A stretch of 64,000 bases of DNA from Georgenia sp. M64 (GCF_038049925.1 NZ_CP145809.1:372001-436000), one strand, 5' to 3'; counted from the stretch's first letter, positions 27,068 through 36,211 are shown. Program-made: numbers and translations. The notes: generated from the sequence alone by a model not told the origin.

Positions 27068-28245
27068 ACCTAGCGGGCCTCGCCCTCGTCACCTGGGACC
27101 GGGAGGCACCCAGCGGCGGGAACACCTACAACGACGAGCTCGTCCGAGCGCTGAGGCTGCTCGGCGCGGAGGTCGGGGTGCACCGCCTCCCTGGGACCTG
27201 GCCGGTCGCGGACGCGCTGGACCGGGCGGCGCTGACCGAGGTCCTCCTCGGGCAGCCGCTGAGCCTGGTCGACGGGATCGTGGCCTGCGGAGCCCCGGAC
27301 GCCGTCGCGACCGCCGTCGCCGCCGGCCGACGGGTCGCCGTCCTCGTCCACATGCCGCTCGCGGAGGAGCGCGGCCTCACCGACGACGAGCGGGCCGAGC
27401 GGTCCGCGCTCGAGGCGCGCTCGCTCGGTCTCGCCTCGGTGGTCGTGGCGACCTCGCGCACGGCGGCGGACGACCTCCGGAGGCGGCACGGTCTCGCCTC
27501 GGTCGCCGTGGCCAGGCCCGGCGCCGTCGTGCCGGGCCGGGACTTCGTCGAGCCGGGTGGGCAGGCCGTCCTCCCGCGCGTGGAGGCCGGTGGTCGGACG
27601 ACCGGGCCCGGTGCGGTGGCCGACGAGCCGCCCGGCCGTGCGCCGCACCTCCTCATGCTCGGGGCCCTCACGCCCACGAAGGATCCCCTCGGTCTGGTCC
27701 GCGCCCTGGGACTGCTGCGCGACCTCGCCTGGACCGCCACCATCGCCGGCCCGGGCGACGCCGAGCCCGGCTACGCCGGCCAGGTGGCACGGTCGGTGGC
27801 CGCGGAGGGCCTCACCGGACGGGTGCGCCTGCCCGGCCCCCTCACCGGGGCGGCGCTGGACGAGGAGTGGCGTGCCACCGACCTGCTCGTCCTGCCCTCC
27901 CGGACGGAGACCTTCGGCCTCGTCGTCGTCGAGGCGCTCGCCCACGGGATCCCGGCGGTCGTCGGGGCGGGCACGGGCGCGGAGGAGGCGCTCGGGCTCG
28001 GCCGGGGCGCTGGTGAGGCCGGGCGGGCGGCCGGGGGGCGCGAGGACGACGGGCTCCCCGGGGCCGCGGTCCAGCCGGGCGACCCTGTGCGGCTCGCGGA
28101 GGTCCTCCGGAGCTGGCTCGTCGACCCCGGCCTTCGCGCGCGGTGGCGCCGTGCGGCGTTCGAGGCCGCACCGAACCTGCCCACCTGGGAGGACACGGCG
28201 CGGGCGGCGGCGGCCGCACTCGGGCTCGTGGTGACGGGGTGGTAG
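27064..28245 (+). CDS. GT4-family glycosyltransferase (GT-B fold)
   Basis: A 393-residue glycosyltransferase. The N-terminal half begins SGGNTYNDELVRAL, the usual acceptor-side glycine loop. The C-terminal nucleotide-sugar domain has LLMLGALTPTKDPLGLVRAL, the GPGDAEPGYAG strand, and DLLVLPSRTETFGLVVVEALAHGIPAVVG with the catalytic/donor Glu motif (E-x7-E). A Gly/Ala-rich insertion (about 305-330) lies near the donor site. The GTG start overlaps the PTPS-like stop by four bases. Coupling to a pterin-fold protein suggests glycosylation of a pteridine-like product, comparable to pterin glycosides of cyanobacteria; this is inferred. Confidence 0.9.
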   Translation: MNLAGLALVTWDREAPSGGNTYNDELVRALRLLGAEVGVHRLPGTWPVADALDRAALTEVLLGQPLSLVDGIVACGAPDAVATAVAAGRRVAVLVHMPLAEERGLTDDERAERSALEARSLGLASVVVATSRTAADDLRRRHGLASVAVARPGAVVPGRDFVEPGGQAVLPRVEAGGRTTGPGAVADEPPGRAPHLLMLGALTPTKDPLGLVRALGLLRDLAWTATIAGPGDAEPGYAGQVARSVAAEGLTGRVRLPGPLTGAALDEEWRATDLLVLPSRTETFGLVVVEALAHGIPAVVGAGTGAEEALGLGRGAGEAGRAAGGREDDGLPGAAVQPGDPVRLAEVLRSWLVDPGLRARWRRAAFEAAPNLPTWEDTARAAAAALGLVVTGW

Positions 28246-28284
28246 GTCGGGGCGAGGTCGACGGTTCCGGCCGAGTTCGTAGGT

Positions 28285-28328
28285 AACGGGGCGAGTCAGC
28301 AGGCACGGGCATGCTGACTCGCCCCGTT
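28285..28328. terminator. Perfect 17-bp hairpin between convergent genes
   Basis: AACGGGGCGAGTCAGCA (28285-28301) is followed by a 10-base loop and its exact reverse complement (28312-28328). It sits 40 bases after the glycosyltransferase stop and can end transcription from both sides. There is no T-run, as is common in high-GC genomes. Confidence 0.75.
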
Positions 28329-28346
28329 GGCTGCTGATTCGACGGT

Positions 28347-28597
28347 GCTACCGGTTCGGGCGCCGGCTACCGGTTCAGGCGCGGCTACCGGTTCGGGCGC
28401 GGCTACCGGGTCAGGCGCGGCTACCGGTTCAGGCGCGGCTATCGGTTCGGGCGCCGGCTACCGGTTCAGGCGCGGCTACCGGTTCGGGCGCGGCTACCGG
28501 GTCAGGCGCGTCTATCGGTTCGGGCGCCGGCTACCGGTTCAGGCGCGGCTACCGGTGGGGCGGCCGCCGGCTCGGCGCGGGCTACCGGCTCGACCCG
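28347..28597. repeat. Array of about 13 imperfect 18-bp tandem repeats
   Basis: The unit is close to GCTACCGGTTCGGGCGCG. Variants alternate at three positions (GGTTCG, GGTTCA, GGGTCA), and a few units are 19 bases. Read on plus it would encode repeats of Ala-Thr-Gly-Ser-Gly-Ala, but no start or ribosome site supports a gene. The last units cover the stop codon of the convergent ribA-ribD fusion. Higher-order periodicity (unit order repeats about every four or five units) suggests recent expansion by slippage. Confidence 0.85.
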
Positions 28598-29955
28598 CCC
28601 ACGCGCGCCGCGGCAAGGTCGAACTCCGTGCACACGTCGGTGCCCAGGACGAACCGCCGGGTGGGGGCGGCCAGGGCACCGGCGAGCCGGTCGGAGCCGG
28701 CAAAACGGATCCCGGGAACGCCGTCGCCGATGAGGATCGGTGCGACGGTGAGCGAGAACCGGTCGAGCAGCCCGGCGGCGAGGAACGCCGAGACGGTCCG
28801 TCCGCCGCCCTCGACGAGCACCCGGCCGAGCCCGCGCGAGTGCAGGAGGTCGAGCACCGCGGCGGGGTCGAAGCGTCCGTCGGTCACGGGGAGGCGCAGC
28901 ACCTCGGCACGGGTCACCGGCACCTCCACCGACCCGCCGACCAGCCAGAGCGTCGGAGCCGCCCCGTCGGTGAGGACGCGTGCGCCGGCCGGCACCCGGC
29001 CGGCGGGGTCGAGGACCACCCGGACGGGATGCGGACCCTCGACCGCCCGCACGGTCAGGCGCGGATCGTCGGCGACCACCGTCGCGCCGCCCACGACGAC
29101 GGCGTCCACGAGGGCACGCAGCCGGTGCAGGTGCTCGTGGTCCTCCTCGCCGGTGATGTTCTCGGCGTCGCCCGACCGGGCGGCGATGAACCCGTCCGCG
29201 CTCTGACCGAGCTGGGCGATCGTCGCCACGGGACCGAGGGCCACGAGCGGCCCGTACCGCTCGAGCAGGTCCGCGTCCTCGGCGCTGGGGGCCGCGGCCG
29301 GCACCCGGCCGGCCACGAGCTCGCCCCACACACCCGGCAGGGCGTCGTCGTGCCCCATGCGCATGCGCTTGGTGGTGAGGTAGAAGGCGTTCTCCGGCCG
29401 GTCGGGCACCGGCAGGCGACGCCGCGCGACCACCTCGATGCCGTGCTCCGCGAGCTTGGCGGACTTGTCGGGGTTGGACGACATCAGCCGGATGCGCCGG
29501 GCGCCGAGGTCGTGGAGGATCTCCGCTGCCTCGCCGTACGCGCGGGCGTCGGCGGGGTAGCCGAGGGCGAGGTTGGCGTCGACGGTGTCGACGCCGGCGT
29601 CCTGAAGCGCGTAGGCCTCGAGCTTGGCCAGGAGACCGATGCCCCGGCCCTCGTGGCCGCGCACGTAGACCAGGACCCCGCGCCCCTCGAGCGCGATCTC
29701 GTGCAGGGCGGCGGAGAGCTGCTCGCCGCAGTCGCAGCGGAACGAGCCGAGGGCGTCGCCCGTGAGGCACTCGGAGTGCACGCGGACGAGGGGCGCGAGG
29801 TCCTCCTCGGCCGCGACGTCGCCCATGACGAGCGCCACGTGACCCAGGCCCTCGGCGCCGTCGTAGCCGTGCATCTCGAAGACGCCGTGCTCGGTGGGCA
29901 GGGTGGTGGAGACGACGCGACGCGCTCCGTCGCGCGGGAGGGGGACGGCAGACAT
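28582..29955 (-). CDS. GTP cyclohydrolase II fused to RibD-type reductase domain
   Basis: A 457-residue two-domain enzyme. Residues ~10-210 are GTP cyclohydrolase II: zinc ligands in HSECLTGDALGSFRCDCGEQL, then YVRGHEGRGIGLLAKLEAYALQD and RIRLMSSNPDKSAKL. Residues ~235-450 are a RibD C-terminal/DHFR-like reductase: TIAQLGQSADGFIAARSG, VDAVVVGGATVVADDPRLTVR, GRVLVEGGGRTVSAFLAAGLLDRF. The usual RibA partner DHBP synthase and the RibD deaminase domain are absent, so this is not the standard riboflavin enzyme. The product would be a reduced ribityl- or ribosyl-pyrimidine. It converges on the dehydrogenase-PTPS-glycosyltransferase run, with which it probably forms one pathway. The stop lies within the 18-bp repeats. 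Confidence 0.93.
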   Translation of the reverse strand: MSAVPLPRDGARRVVSTTLPTEHGVFEMHGYDGAEGLGHVALVMGDVAAEEDLAPLVRVHSECLTGDALGSFRCDCGEQLSAALHEIALEGRGVLVYVRGHEGRGIGLLAKLEAYALQDAGVDTVDANLALGYPADARAYGEAAEILHDLGARRIRLMSSNPDKSAKLAEHGIEVVARRRLPVPDRPENAFYLTTKRMRMGHDDALPGVWGELVAGRVPAAAPSAEDADLLERYGPLVALGPVATIAQLGQSADGFIAARSGDAENITGEEDHEHLHRLRALVDAVVVGGATVVADDPRLTVRAVEGPHPVRVVLDPAGRVPAGARVLTDGAAPTLWLVGGSVEVPVTRAEVLRLPVTDGRFDPAAVLDLLHSRGLGRVLVEGGGRTVSAFLAAGLLDRFSLTVAPILIGDGVPGIRFAGSDRLAGALAAPTRRFVLGTDVCTEFDLAAARVGGSSR

Positions 29956-30146
29956 GGGGTCACGATGACACAGCGAGTGAGCGGCGGCACGGCGATCCTG
30001 CACCGTCGGCCCCGTCCGGGACCGCCGGCGCAGCTCCCCGTGCGCCCGGCCACGGTGCCGGCACCGGCTGTTCACCTCGTGGCGTCCTGGAGGTCACCCC
30101 GGCTCCCTAGCGTGGGCGCGCCCGGTCCACCCACCGAAGGAGTCCC

Positions 30147-31964
30147 GTGCCCATCCCCGCCTCCCCCCAGCCCGCCCGCCGCCCCGAACGGCGTCTGCCG
30201 GCCCGCGCGCTCGCACTCCCGCTCGTCGTCGCCCCGATGCTCGCGACGCAGCTCACCGGTACCGCCCAGGCGACGGTCGTGCCGGAGCCGGTCGTCCACT
30301 CCGCCGACGGCGCCGCCCTCGAGCTCACCCCGCTGGGCTCCTACGACAGCGGCGTGTTCGACGCCTCCGCGGCCGAGATCGTCGCCCACCACGCCGGCAC
30401 CGACCGGCTGTTCGTCGTCAACGCCCAGGAAGGGGTCGTCGACGTCCTCGACGCCGCCGACGTCGCGGCGCCCGTCCACATCGGCGTCCTGGACACCGAG
30501 ATCGCCCCGGGCGCCGTGGCCAACTCGGTGGCGGTACGCCCGGACGGGCTGGGCGTCGTCGCGGTCGAGGCCGCCGACAAGGTCTCCGACGGCCGGCTCG
30601 TGTTCTTCGACGCCCGCAGCCTGCAGGTCCTCGGCTCGGTGACGGTCGGCGCCCAGCCCGACATGGTCACCGTCACCCCTGACGGCCGTCGCGCCGTCGT
30701 GGCCAACGAGGGCGAGCCCGCGGCGGACTACTCCGTCGACCCCGAGGGCAGCGTCTCGGTGGTCGACCTGCCCCGCACGGTCGCCGCCCCCGACGAGGAC
30801 GCCGTGGCCCACGCTGACCTCCGCGACGTCGAGCTGCCCGACGGCGTGCGCGTCTTCGGCCCCGAGGTCCCGCTCGAGGGGGAGGCGGGCTACCTCGCGG
30901 CGCAGAACCTCGAGCCGGAGTACGTCGCCGTCGACGCCCGCTCGCGCACCGCGTACGTCACCCTCCAGGAGAACAACGCCCTCGCCGTGGTGGACCTGGC
31001 CTCCGCCACGGTCACCGAGGTCCGTGCGCTGGGCACCAAGGACCACTCCCTTGCCGGCAACGGCCTGGACGTCTCCGACCGGGACGACGCGGTCGACATC
31101 GCTCCCCGGCCGGTCCAGGGCCTGTACATGCCCGACGCCGTCGCCGCTTTCACCACGCGCGGTGAGGAGTACCTGGTCACCGCCAACGAGGGTGACGCCC
31201 GAGAGTGGGACGAGGGTGAGGTGACCTGGGTCGACGCCCAGCGCGCCGGTGACCTGGGGGAGGACGGCACCCCGGCGCTGTGCGCGGCCACCGAGGCCGG
31301 CCTCGCCGCGTCCGGTGACCTCGCCGCTCTCGGCCGGCTCGAGGTGTCCGTCTCCTCCGGCCTCTCCGCCGACGGGAGCTGCGTCGAGGAGCTGCACTCC
31401 TTCGGCGCACGGTCCTTCTCCGTGTGGAGCACCGACGGCGACCTCGTCTTCGACTCCGGTGACGACCTGGAGCAGATCACCGCCGAGGCCCTGGCCTCAG
31501 TCACGGCCGACGGCGGATCGGGCTTCAACTCCAACCACTCCGCCACCGAGACCGACTCACGCTCGGACGCCAAGGGTCCCGAGCCGGAGGCCGTGGCCGT
31601 GGGTGAGGTCCGGGGCCGCACCTACGCCTTCGTCGGGCTCGAGCGTGTCGGTGGCGTCATGGTCTACGACGTCACGGTGCCGGCGGAGTCCTTCTTCGTC
31701 ACCTACGTCAACAACCGGAACTTCTCGGTCTCGGTCGAGGACGCCTACGAGCAGGGCGACGCCGCGGGCGAGCAGGCTCTCGCGGACGCCGGTGACCTCG
31801 GGCCCGAGGGCCTCGTCTTCGTCTCCGCCACCGACTCCCCGACCGGCGGGCCGCTGCTCGTGGCTGGGAACGAGGTCTCCGGGACCACCACGGTGTACGC
31901 CGTCGGCGAGGTCGCCGGCGAGCGCACCGGCTGGGCCGAGGGACGCCCCGGCACCGCTCGCTGA
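30147..31964 (+). CDS. Secreted beta-propeller protein (choice-of-anchor I family)
   Basis: A 605-residue protein with a Sec signal peptide (about 40 residues, ending near TGTAQAT) and a YncE-like propeller. Repeated blades are visible: DRLFVVNAQEGVVDVLDA, VTVTPDGRRAVVANEGEPA, YVTLQENNALAVVDLASATV. Family markers LEPEYVAVD and [24 protein letters not shown] are present. Proteins of this group are exported and often retained at the surface; their enzymatic activity, if any, is unclear (some are annotated as alkaline-phosphatase-like). No C-terminal membrane anchor is seen. The GTG start has GAAGGAG six bases upstream. Confidence 0.88.
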   Translation: MPIPASPQPARRPERRLPARALALPLVVAPMLATQLTGTAQATVVPEPVVHSADGAALELTPLGSYDSGVFDASAAEIVAHHAGTDRLFVVNAQEGVVDVLDAADVAAPVHIGVLDTEIAPGAVANSVAVRPDGLGVVAVEAADKVSDGRLVFFDARSLQVLGSVTVGAQPDMVTVTPDGRRAVVANEGEPAADYSVDPEGSVSVVDLPRTVAAPDEDAVAHADLRDVELPDGVRVFGPEVPLEGEAGYLAAQNLEPEYVAVDARSRTAYVTLQENNALAVVDLASATVTEVRALGTKDHSLAGNGLDVSDRDDAVDIAPRPVQGLYMPDAVAAFTTRGEEYLVTANEGDAREWDEGEVTWVDAQRAGDLGEDGTPALCAATEAGLAASGDLAALGRLEVSVSSGLSADGSCVEELHSFGARSFSVWSTDGDLVFDSGDDLEQITAEALASVTADGGSGFNSNHSATETDSRSDAKGPEPEAVAVGEVRGRTYAFVGLERVGGVMVYDVTVPAESFFVTYVNNRNFSVSVEDAYEQGDAAGEQALADAGDLGPEGLVFVSATDSPTGGPLLVAGNEVSGTTTVYAVGEVAGERTGWAEGRPGTAR

Positions 31965-32032
31965 CCCTGCGGGCTCGCCGCCTCCACTGACCCCTGTCGG
32001 GCTCGTCGGGAAGCGGCGAGCCGAGGACGGCC

Positions 32033-32070
32033 GAGGGCCTCGACGCACCGGTGGGTGCGCCGAGGCCCTC
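32033..32070. terminator. Hairpin between the propeller gene and the symporter gene
   Basis: GAGGGCCTCG and CGCACC (32033-32049) pair with GGGTGCG and CGAGGCCCTC (32053-32070), with a three-base loop and one A/C mismatch. It lies between convergent genes and probably ends both transcripts. Confidence 0.7.
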
Positions 32071-32121
32071 GCGCTGCCCGGCCCGGCGGACGCGTGACCC
32101 GGCCACGCCTCCGGACGGTGG

Positions 32122-33138
32122 TCAGGAGGCGACGGCGGCGGGCTCGCGCCTGTCGCCGGCCGGCAGCGGGCGGCGGCGCAGGTACGCCGCGAGCAGGGCA
32201 CCGGAGACGTTGTGCCAGACGGAGAAGACCGCACCGGGCAGGGCCGCCAGGGGGCTGAGGTGCTGGGCCGCGAGGCCGGCGGCGAGACCGGAGTTCTGCA
32301 TCCCGACCTCGACCGCGACCGTGCGCCGGACGCGCTCGGGCTGCCGGGTCAGGGCGGCGAAGCCGTAGCCCACCGCGTAGCCCAGCCCGTTGTGCAGGAC
32401 GACGGCGAGCAGCACGATGGCGCCCGCCTCGACGATCCGGTCGGCGCTGCCGGCCACGACCGCGACGACGACCAGGGTGATCGCGACGACCGAGACCCAG
32501 GGCAGCACCGGCAGCAGCCGCGTGACCACGCGGGGCAGGAGCAGCCGCACGACCAGGCCGAGCGCCACGGGGACGAGGACGATCTGGAGGATGGACAGGG
32601 CCATGGCCGGGCCGTCGACCGGCATGTAGGTCCCGGCGAGCCACAGGGCGAGCAGCGGGGTGAGCAGCGGGGCGAGCAGGGTCGACACCGACGTCATCGC
32701 CACGGACAGGGCGGTGTCGCCCTTGGCGAGGTAGGTGACCACGTTGGACGCCGTCCCGCCGGGGACCGAGCCGACGAGGATGACGCCCGCGGCGAGCTCG
32801 GCCGGGAGCTGCAGGACCCAGGCGATGAGGGCGCCGAGCAGCGGCATGATCGAGAACTGCGCGACGACGCCCAGGAGGATCGGCAGCGGACGGGTCACGA
32901 CGAGCTTGAAGTCGGGGACCGTGAGCGTCAGGCCCATCCCGAACATGATGATCCCGAGCAGCGGGGTGATCCACGCCCCCAGGCCGAGGCCCGTGAACGT
33001 GCCGGGGGTGAGGAAGGCGACCCCCGCACCGGCGAGGATGAGCAGCGGGAAGAGGGTGACGGCGACGCGTGCGCTCGCATCCTCGGGGGTGGTGGTCTTG
33101 GCGTCCATGGTCGACGATGATCCGCCCGTGCCCGACAT
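32122..33138 (-). CDS. Bile acid:sodium symporter-family (SBF-like) transporter
   Basis: A 338-residue membrane protein with about ten helices. The SBF/BASS signature is present: GIIMFGMGLTLTVPDFKLVV, LVGSVPGGTASNVVTYLAKGDTALSVAMTSVSTLLAPLLTPLL and VEVGMQNSGLAAGLAAQHLSP. The GTAS-N segment corresponds to the sodium-site crossover. In bacteria these carry organic anions such as pantoate or bile acids; the substrate here is unknown. ATG 33138 has GATGAGG upstream; ATG 33108 (MDAKTTT) is an alternative start. Confidence 0.9.
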   Translation of the reverse strand: MSGTGGSSSTMDAKTTTPEDASARVAVTLFPLLILAGAGVAFLTPGTFTGLGLGAWITPLLGIIMFGMGLTLTVPDFKLVVTRPLPILLGVVAQFSIMPLLGALIAWVLQLPAELAAGVILVGSVPGGTASNVVTYLAKGDTALSVAMTSVSTLLAPLLTPLLALWLAGTYMPVDGPAMALSILQIVLVPVALGLVVRLLLPRVVTRLLPVLPWVSVVAITLVVVAVVAGSADRIVEAGAIVLLAVVLHNGLGYAVGYGFAALTRQPERVRRTVAVEVGMQNSGLAAGLAAQHLSPLAALPGAVFSVWHNVSGALLAAYLRRRPLPAGDRREPAAVAS

Positions 33139-33225
33139 TCGGGACGCCTCATCTCGCGAATTGAGACGGTGGAACGGCTGCGCGAATGGCCAGACGGCGA
33201 GGTGCCGGGCGGAGCACCTGACGGC

Positions 33226-33966
33226 TCAGTACCGGGCGTAGCGCTCCACGAAGTTGCGCAGCAGCCGGTGCGCGCTGTCGACCGTGGCCGCTGCTGCCAT
33301 GGTCTCGATGGCCGCCTCCTCGCCGGGCTCGTAGTACCCGGCGTCGCGGTAGATCCGCACCCGCTCCATGAGACCCGTCCGGTCGAGCTCGGGGTGGAAC
33401 TGGGTGGCGTAGAGATGGGTCTTGACCCGGAACATCTGCACCGGGCAGCTGGCCGAGCGGGCGAGGAGCACCGCGTGCTCGGGCAGCCGGCTCACGGCCT
33501 CCTTGTGACCGACGAACGCCTGGAACTGCGGGGCGACACCGGCGAGCAGGGGGTCGACGAGCCCGGCCTCGGTCAGCTCGACCGTCGGCGCGGAGATGGG
33601 CTCGGCGTAGGTACCGTCGATCGAGGCGCCCTGGTGGCTGCCGAGCGTGCCGACGCCGTAGCAGGCCCCCAGGAACGGGAAGTCGACGTCGACCACCATG
33701 TCCAGCACCCGGGCGAGCTCGGCCTCCACCCGCAGCTGGGTGTCGCCCTTGTGCTCGCGCGGGATCGAGCCGGTGAACGGGCTGCCACCGACGAAGATGC
33801 CCGACCAGTCGGCCGGGTCGAGCACCGGGATCGGCACCGACTCGACCCGGATCCGCACCAGCTCGCGCTCCTGCAGACCGGCATGGCGCAGGAACGCCTC
33901 GTACTCGCCGTCGGCCGCGGCGTCCTCGGGCCGCGTGGCCAGCAGCAGGAACGGTTTCACGGGCAC
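33226..33966 (-). CDS. Class I glutamine amidotransferase-like protein
   Basis: A 246-residue GATase1 domain protein of the stand-alone GMP-synthase-like type. The nucleophile is Cys102 in FLGACYGVGTL, and the catalytic His-x-Glu lies in ATQFHPELDR. IFVGGSPFTGS forms the oxyanion strand. No synthetase domain is attached, so it may hydrolyse a gamma-glutamyl or related amide rather than feed ammonia to a partner. GTG is the start. It is divergent from the uracil permease, 114 bases away. Confidence 0.88.
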   Translation of the reverse strand: MPVKPFLLLATRPEDAAADGEYEAFLRHAGLQERELVRIRVESVPIPVLDPADWSGIFVGGSPFTGSIPREHKGDTQLRVEAELARVLDMVVDVDFPFLGACYGVGTLGSHQGASIDGTYAEPISAPTVELTEAGLVDPLLAGVAPQFQAFVGHKEAVSRLPEHAVLLARSASCPVQMFRVKTHLYATQFHPELDRTGLMERVRIYRDAGYYEPGEEAAIETMAAAATVDSAHRLLRNFVERYARY

Positions 33967-34080
33967 GAGGGTAACCGGGACGGACGACCGGTACCGGAGC
34001 CTGTCCGCGGCGCTACCCTTTCGCCCGACCAGCCCCTACGACGGCGTGGGCGCACGGCGCGATCAGCAGCGGAGGGTGAC

Positions 34081-35421
34081 ATGGCAACGACGAGGTTCGG
34101 CCGGTGGACGGTCCACGGGGACGGTGGGCACCTACCGCCCGGGGAGGTGGTCGCACCGGGGGAGCGGCTGAGCTGGCCCAGCACCATCGGCATCGGGGCG
34201 CAGCACGTGGTCGCGATGTTCGGCGCGACCTTCCTCGTCCCGCTGCTCACCGGTTTCCCGCCGGCCACGACGCTGTTCTTCTCCGCCGTCGGCACGCTCC
34301 TCTTCCTCGTCATCACCGGTGGGCGGCTGCCGAGCTACCTCGGCTCGAGCTTCGCGCTCATCGCCCCGATCACGGCGGCGACCGCCTCGTACGGGATGTC
34401 CTCGGCACTGGGCGGCGTCGTCGCCGTCGGTGTCCTCCTCGCGGTCGTCGGTGCCGTGGTGCACTTCGCGGGCGCCCGCTGGATCGACATCGTCATGCCC
34501 CCGGTCGTCACCGGCACCATCGTGGCGCTCATCGGGTTCAACCTCGCTCCCGCCGCCTGGGGCAACGTCCAGCAGGCGCCCGTGACGGCGCTGGTCACGG
34601 TGGCCGCGATCGTCCTCATCACCGTGGCGTTCCGCGGGATCCTCGGCCGCCTCTCGATCCTCCTCGGTGTGGTGACGGGGTACGTCGTGGCCACGCTGCG
34701 CGGCGAGGTGAGCTACGACGCCGTCGCCGACGCCGCCTGGTTCGGCCTGCCGGAGTTCACGACGCCCACCTTCGAGCCGGCCCTGCTCGGGCTCTTCCTG
34801 CCGGTGGTGCTCGTGCTCGTCGCCGAGAACGTCGGGCACGTGAAGTCCGTCGCGGCGATGACGGGCCAGAACCTCGACGACGTCACCGGCCGCGCGCTGT
34901 TCGCCGACGGCGTCGCCACCGTGCTCGCCGGCTCCGGCGGCGGCTCGGGCACGACGACGTACGCGGAGAACATCGGCGTCATGGCCGCGACCCGCGTGTA
35001 CTCCACCGCGGCCTACCTCGTCGCCGGTGTCACCGCGCTCGTGCTGAGCCTGTCGCCGAAGTTCGGCGAGCTCATCAACACCATCCCGGCCGGCGTGCTC
35101 GGCGGCGCCGCGACGGTGCTGTACGGGATGATCGGCATGCTCGGCGTGCGGATCTGGGTCCAGAACCGGGTCGACTTCTCGGACCCGGTCAACCTCAACA
35201 CCGCGGCCATCGCGCTGGTCATGGGGATCGCGAACTACACGTGGTCGGTGGGGTCGACCTCCTTCGCGGGAATCGCCCTGGGCACCGCCGCGGCGATCGG
35301 GGTGTACCACCTCATGCGGTCCGTCGCCCGGTGGCGCGGGACCAGCCAGGAGGCGGCCACCCCCGCCTCGGCGCCGGCCGGGACCGAGCTGGACCCGGAG
35401 GCGCTCCAGCACGACCGCTGA
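34081..35421 (+). CDS. Uracil-xanthine permease (NCS2 family)
   Basis: A 446-residue transporter with about 14 helices, the UraA-like branch of NCS2. Motifs: GIGAQHVVAMFGATFLVPLLTGF with the conserved Gln-His, PSYLGSSFALIAPI, VLVAENVGHVKSVAAMTG with the substrate Glu, and GSGGGSGTTTYAENIGVMAATRVYS. It imports uracil or xanthine with protons. Together with upp at 15.4 kb it would give pyrimidine salvage. ATG follows GGAGGGTGAC. Confidence 0.93.
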   Translation: MATTRFGRWTVHGDGGHLPPGEVVAPGERLSWPSTIGIGAQHVVAMFGATFLVPLLTGFPPATTLFFSAVGTLLFLVITGGRLPSYLGSSFALIAPITAATASYGMSSALGGVVAVGVLLAVVGAVVHFAGARWIDIVMPPVVTGTIVALIGFNLAPAAWGNVQQAPVTALVTVAAIVLITVAFRGILGRLSILLGVVTGYVVATLRGEVSYDAVADAAWFGLPEFTTPTFEPALLGLFLPVVLVLVAENVGHVKSVAAMTGQNLDDVTGRALFADGVATVLAGSGGGSGTTTYAENIGVMAATRVYSTAAYLVAGVTALVLSLSPKFGELINTIPAGVLGGAATVLYGMIGMLGVRIWVQNRVDFSDPVNLNTAAIALVMGIANYTWSVGSTSFAGIALGTAAAIGVYHLMRSVARWRGTSQEAATPASAPAGTELDPEALQHDR

Positions 35422-35577
35422 CCCCGGCCGGCCGGCCCGGTGGCCGCCGGTCCGGCCGGCGACGTGGCCGCCGGGCCGCGCTCGGTCGGCCTCCGTCGGC
35501 CGGCCCCTCCGTCGGTTCGGTGCCGCCACGCCCTCAGAGAGCGCGGCCGTCGGCTCGGCCCGGCACGCTCGTCGCCG

Positions 35578-36192
35578 TCAGCTCGCTGCCGTCGGCTCGC
35601 TCACCGGCGTGCAGCCCTCGGGGGCGACCAGCGGGGCTGCGGGGTCCAGCGCGGCCACCTGGTCAGGGCTGAGGACGCTCTGGTAGCCCTGCCCCAGCAC
35701 GACGTCGACGCTCTCGTCGGACCGGGTGGAGTCCAGGGCGACCGTCGCTCCCTCGAAGAGGCGGGCGAGGGAGTACGCCGCGCTGACGCCCAGCTGGCCG
35801 GAGACGATCTGGACGACGCCGTCGTAGGAGCCGGCCGGCCAGTTGGCCTCCTGGTTGACCACGACGCCGAGCGCGCCCAGGGCGGAGCCGGTGGCGCCGG
35901 CGAGACCGGCGCGGTCGGTGCCGTTGTAGACGTTGGCCGTGATCGAGGACAGCTCGACCGGCACCGCCCCCTCGGGCGGGCACGGCGTGACCAGGCTCTG
36001 CTCGGTGGTCTCCTCCGCGGAGAACTCCCGGGTGAACGGGGCGGGCAGGAGTCCCGTCCAGACGGCGCCGGCCACCAGGCCGGCGACGAGCAGGACCGTC
36101 ACCAGGCCCCCGAAGACGACGGTCTGGCGCTGCTGGAGGCGACGACGCCGCGCGGCGCGGCGGACGGCTGCCTCGTCGGTGGTGGCGGTCAC
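35578..36192 (-). CDS. Membrane-anchored LytR C-terminal domain protein
   Basis: A 204-residue protein: a basic N-terminus (AARRRRLQQRQT), one transmembrane helix at about 25-50, and an extracytoplasmic LytR_C domain (ITANVYNGTDRAGLAGATGSALGALGVVV, LFEGATVALDSTRSDESVDVVLGQGY). Such proteins are common in actinomycetes and act near LCP enzymes that attach polymers to peptidoglycan; the exact role is unknown. Two Cys (in TPCPPEG and EGCTP) could form a disulfide outside. It is 19 bases upstream of the VapB-annotated gene on the same strand. Confidence 0.88.
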   Translation of the reverse strand: MTATTDEAAVRRAARRRRLQQRQTVVFGGLVTVLLVAGLVAGAVWTGLLPAPFTREFSAEETTEQSLVTPCPPEGAVPVELSSITANVYNGTDRAGLAGATGSALGALGVVVNQEANWPAGSYDGVVQIVSGQLGVSAAYSLARLFEGATVALDSTRSDESVDVVLGQGYQSVLSPDQVAALDPAAPLVAPEGCTPVSEPTAAS

Positions 36193-36211
36193 GGAGACAC
36201 CGTATCCGCAC

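Noticed and set aside
28347-28597. Possible CRISPR array
   Set aside because: Units are contiguous 18-mers with no spacers, and no cas genes are near.
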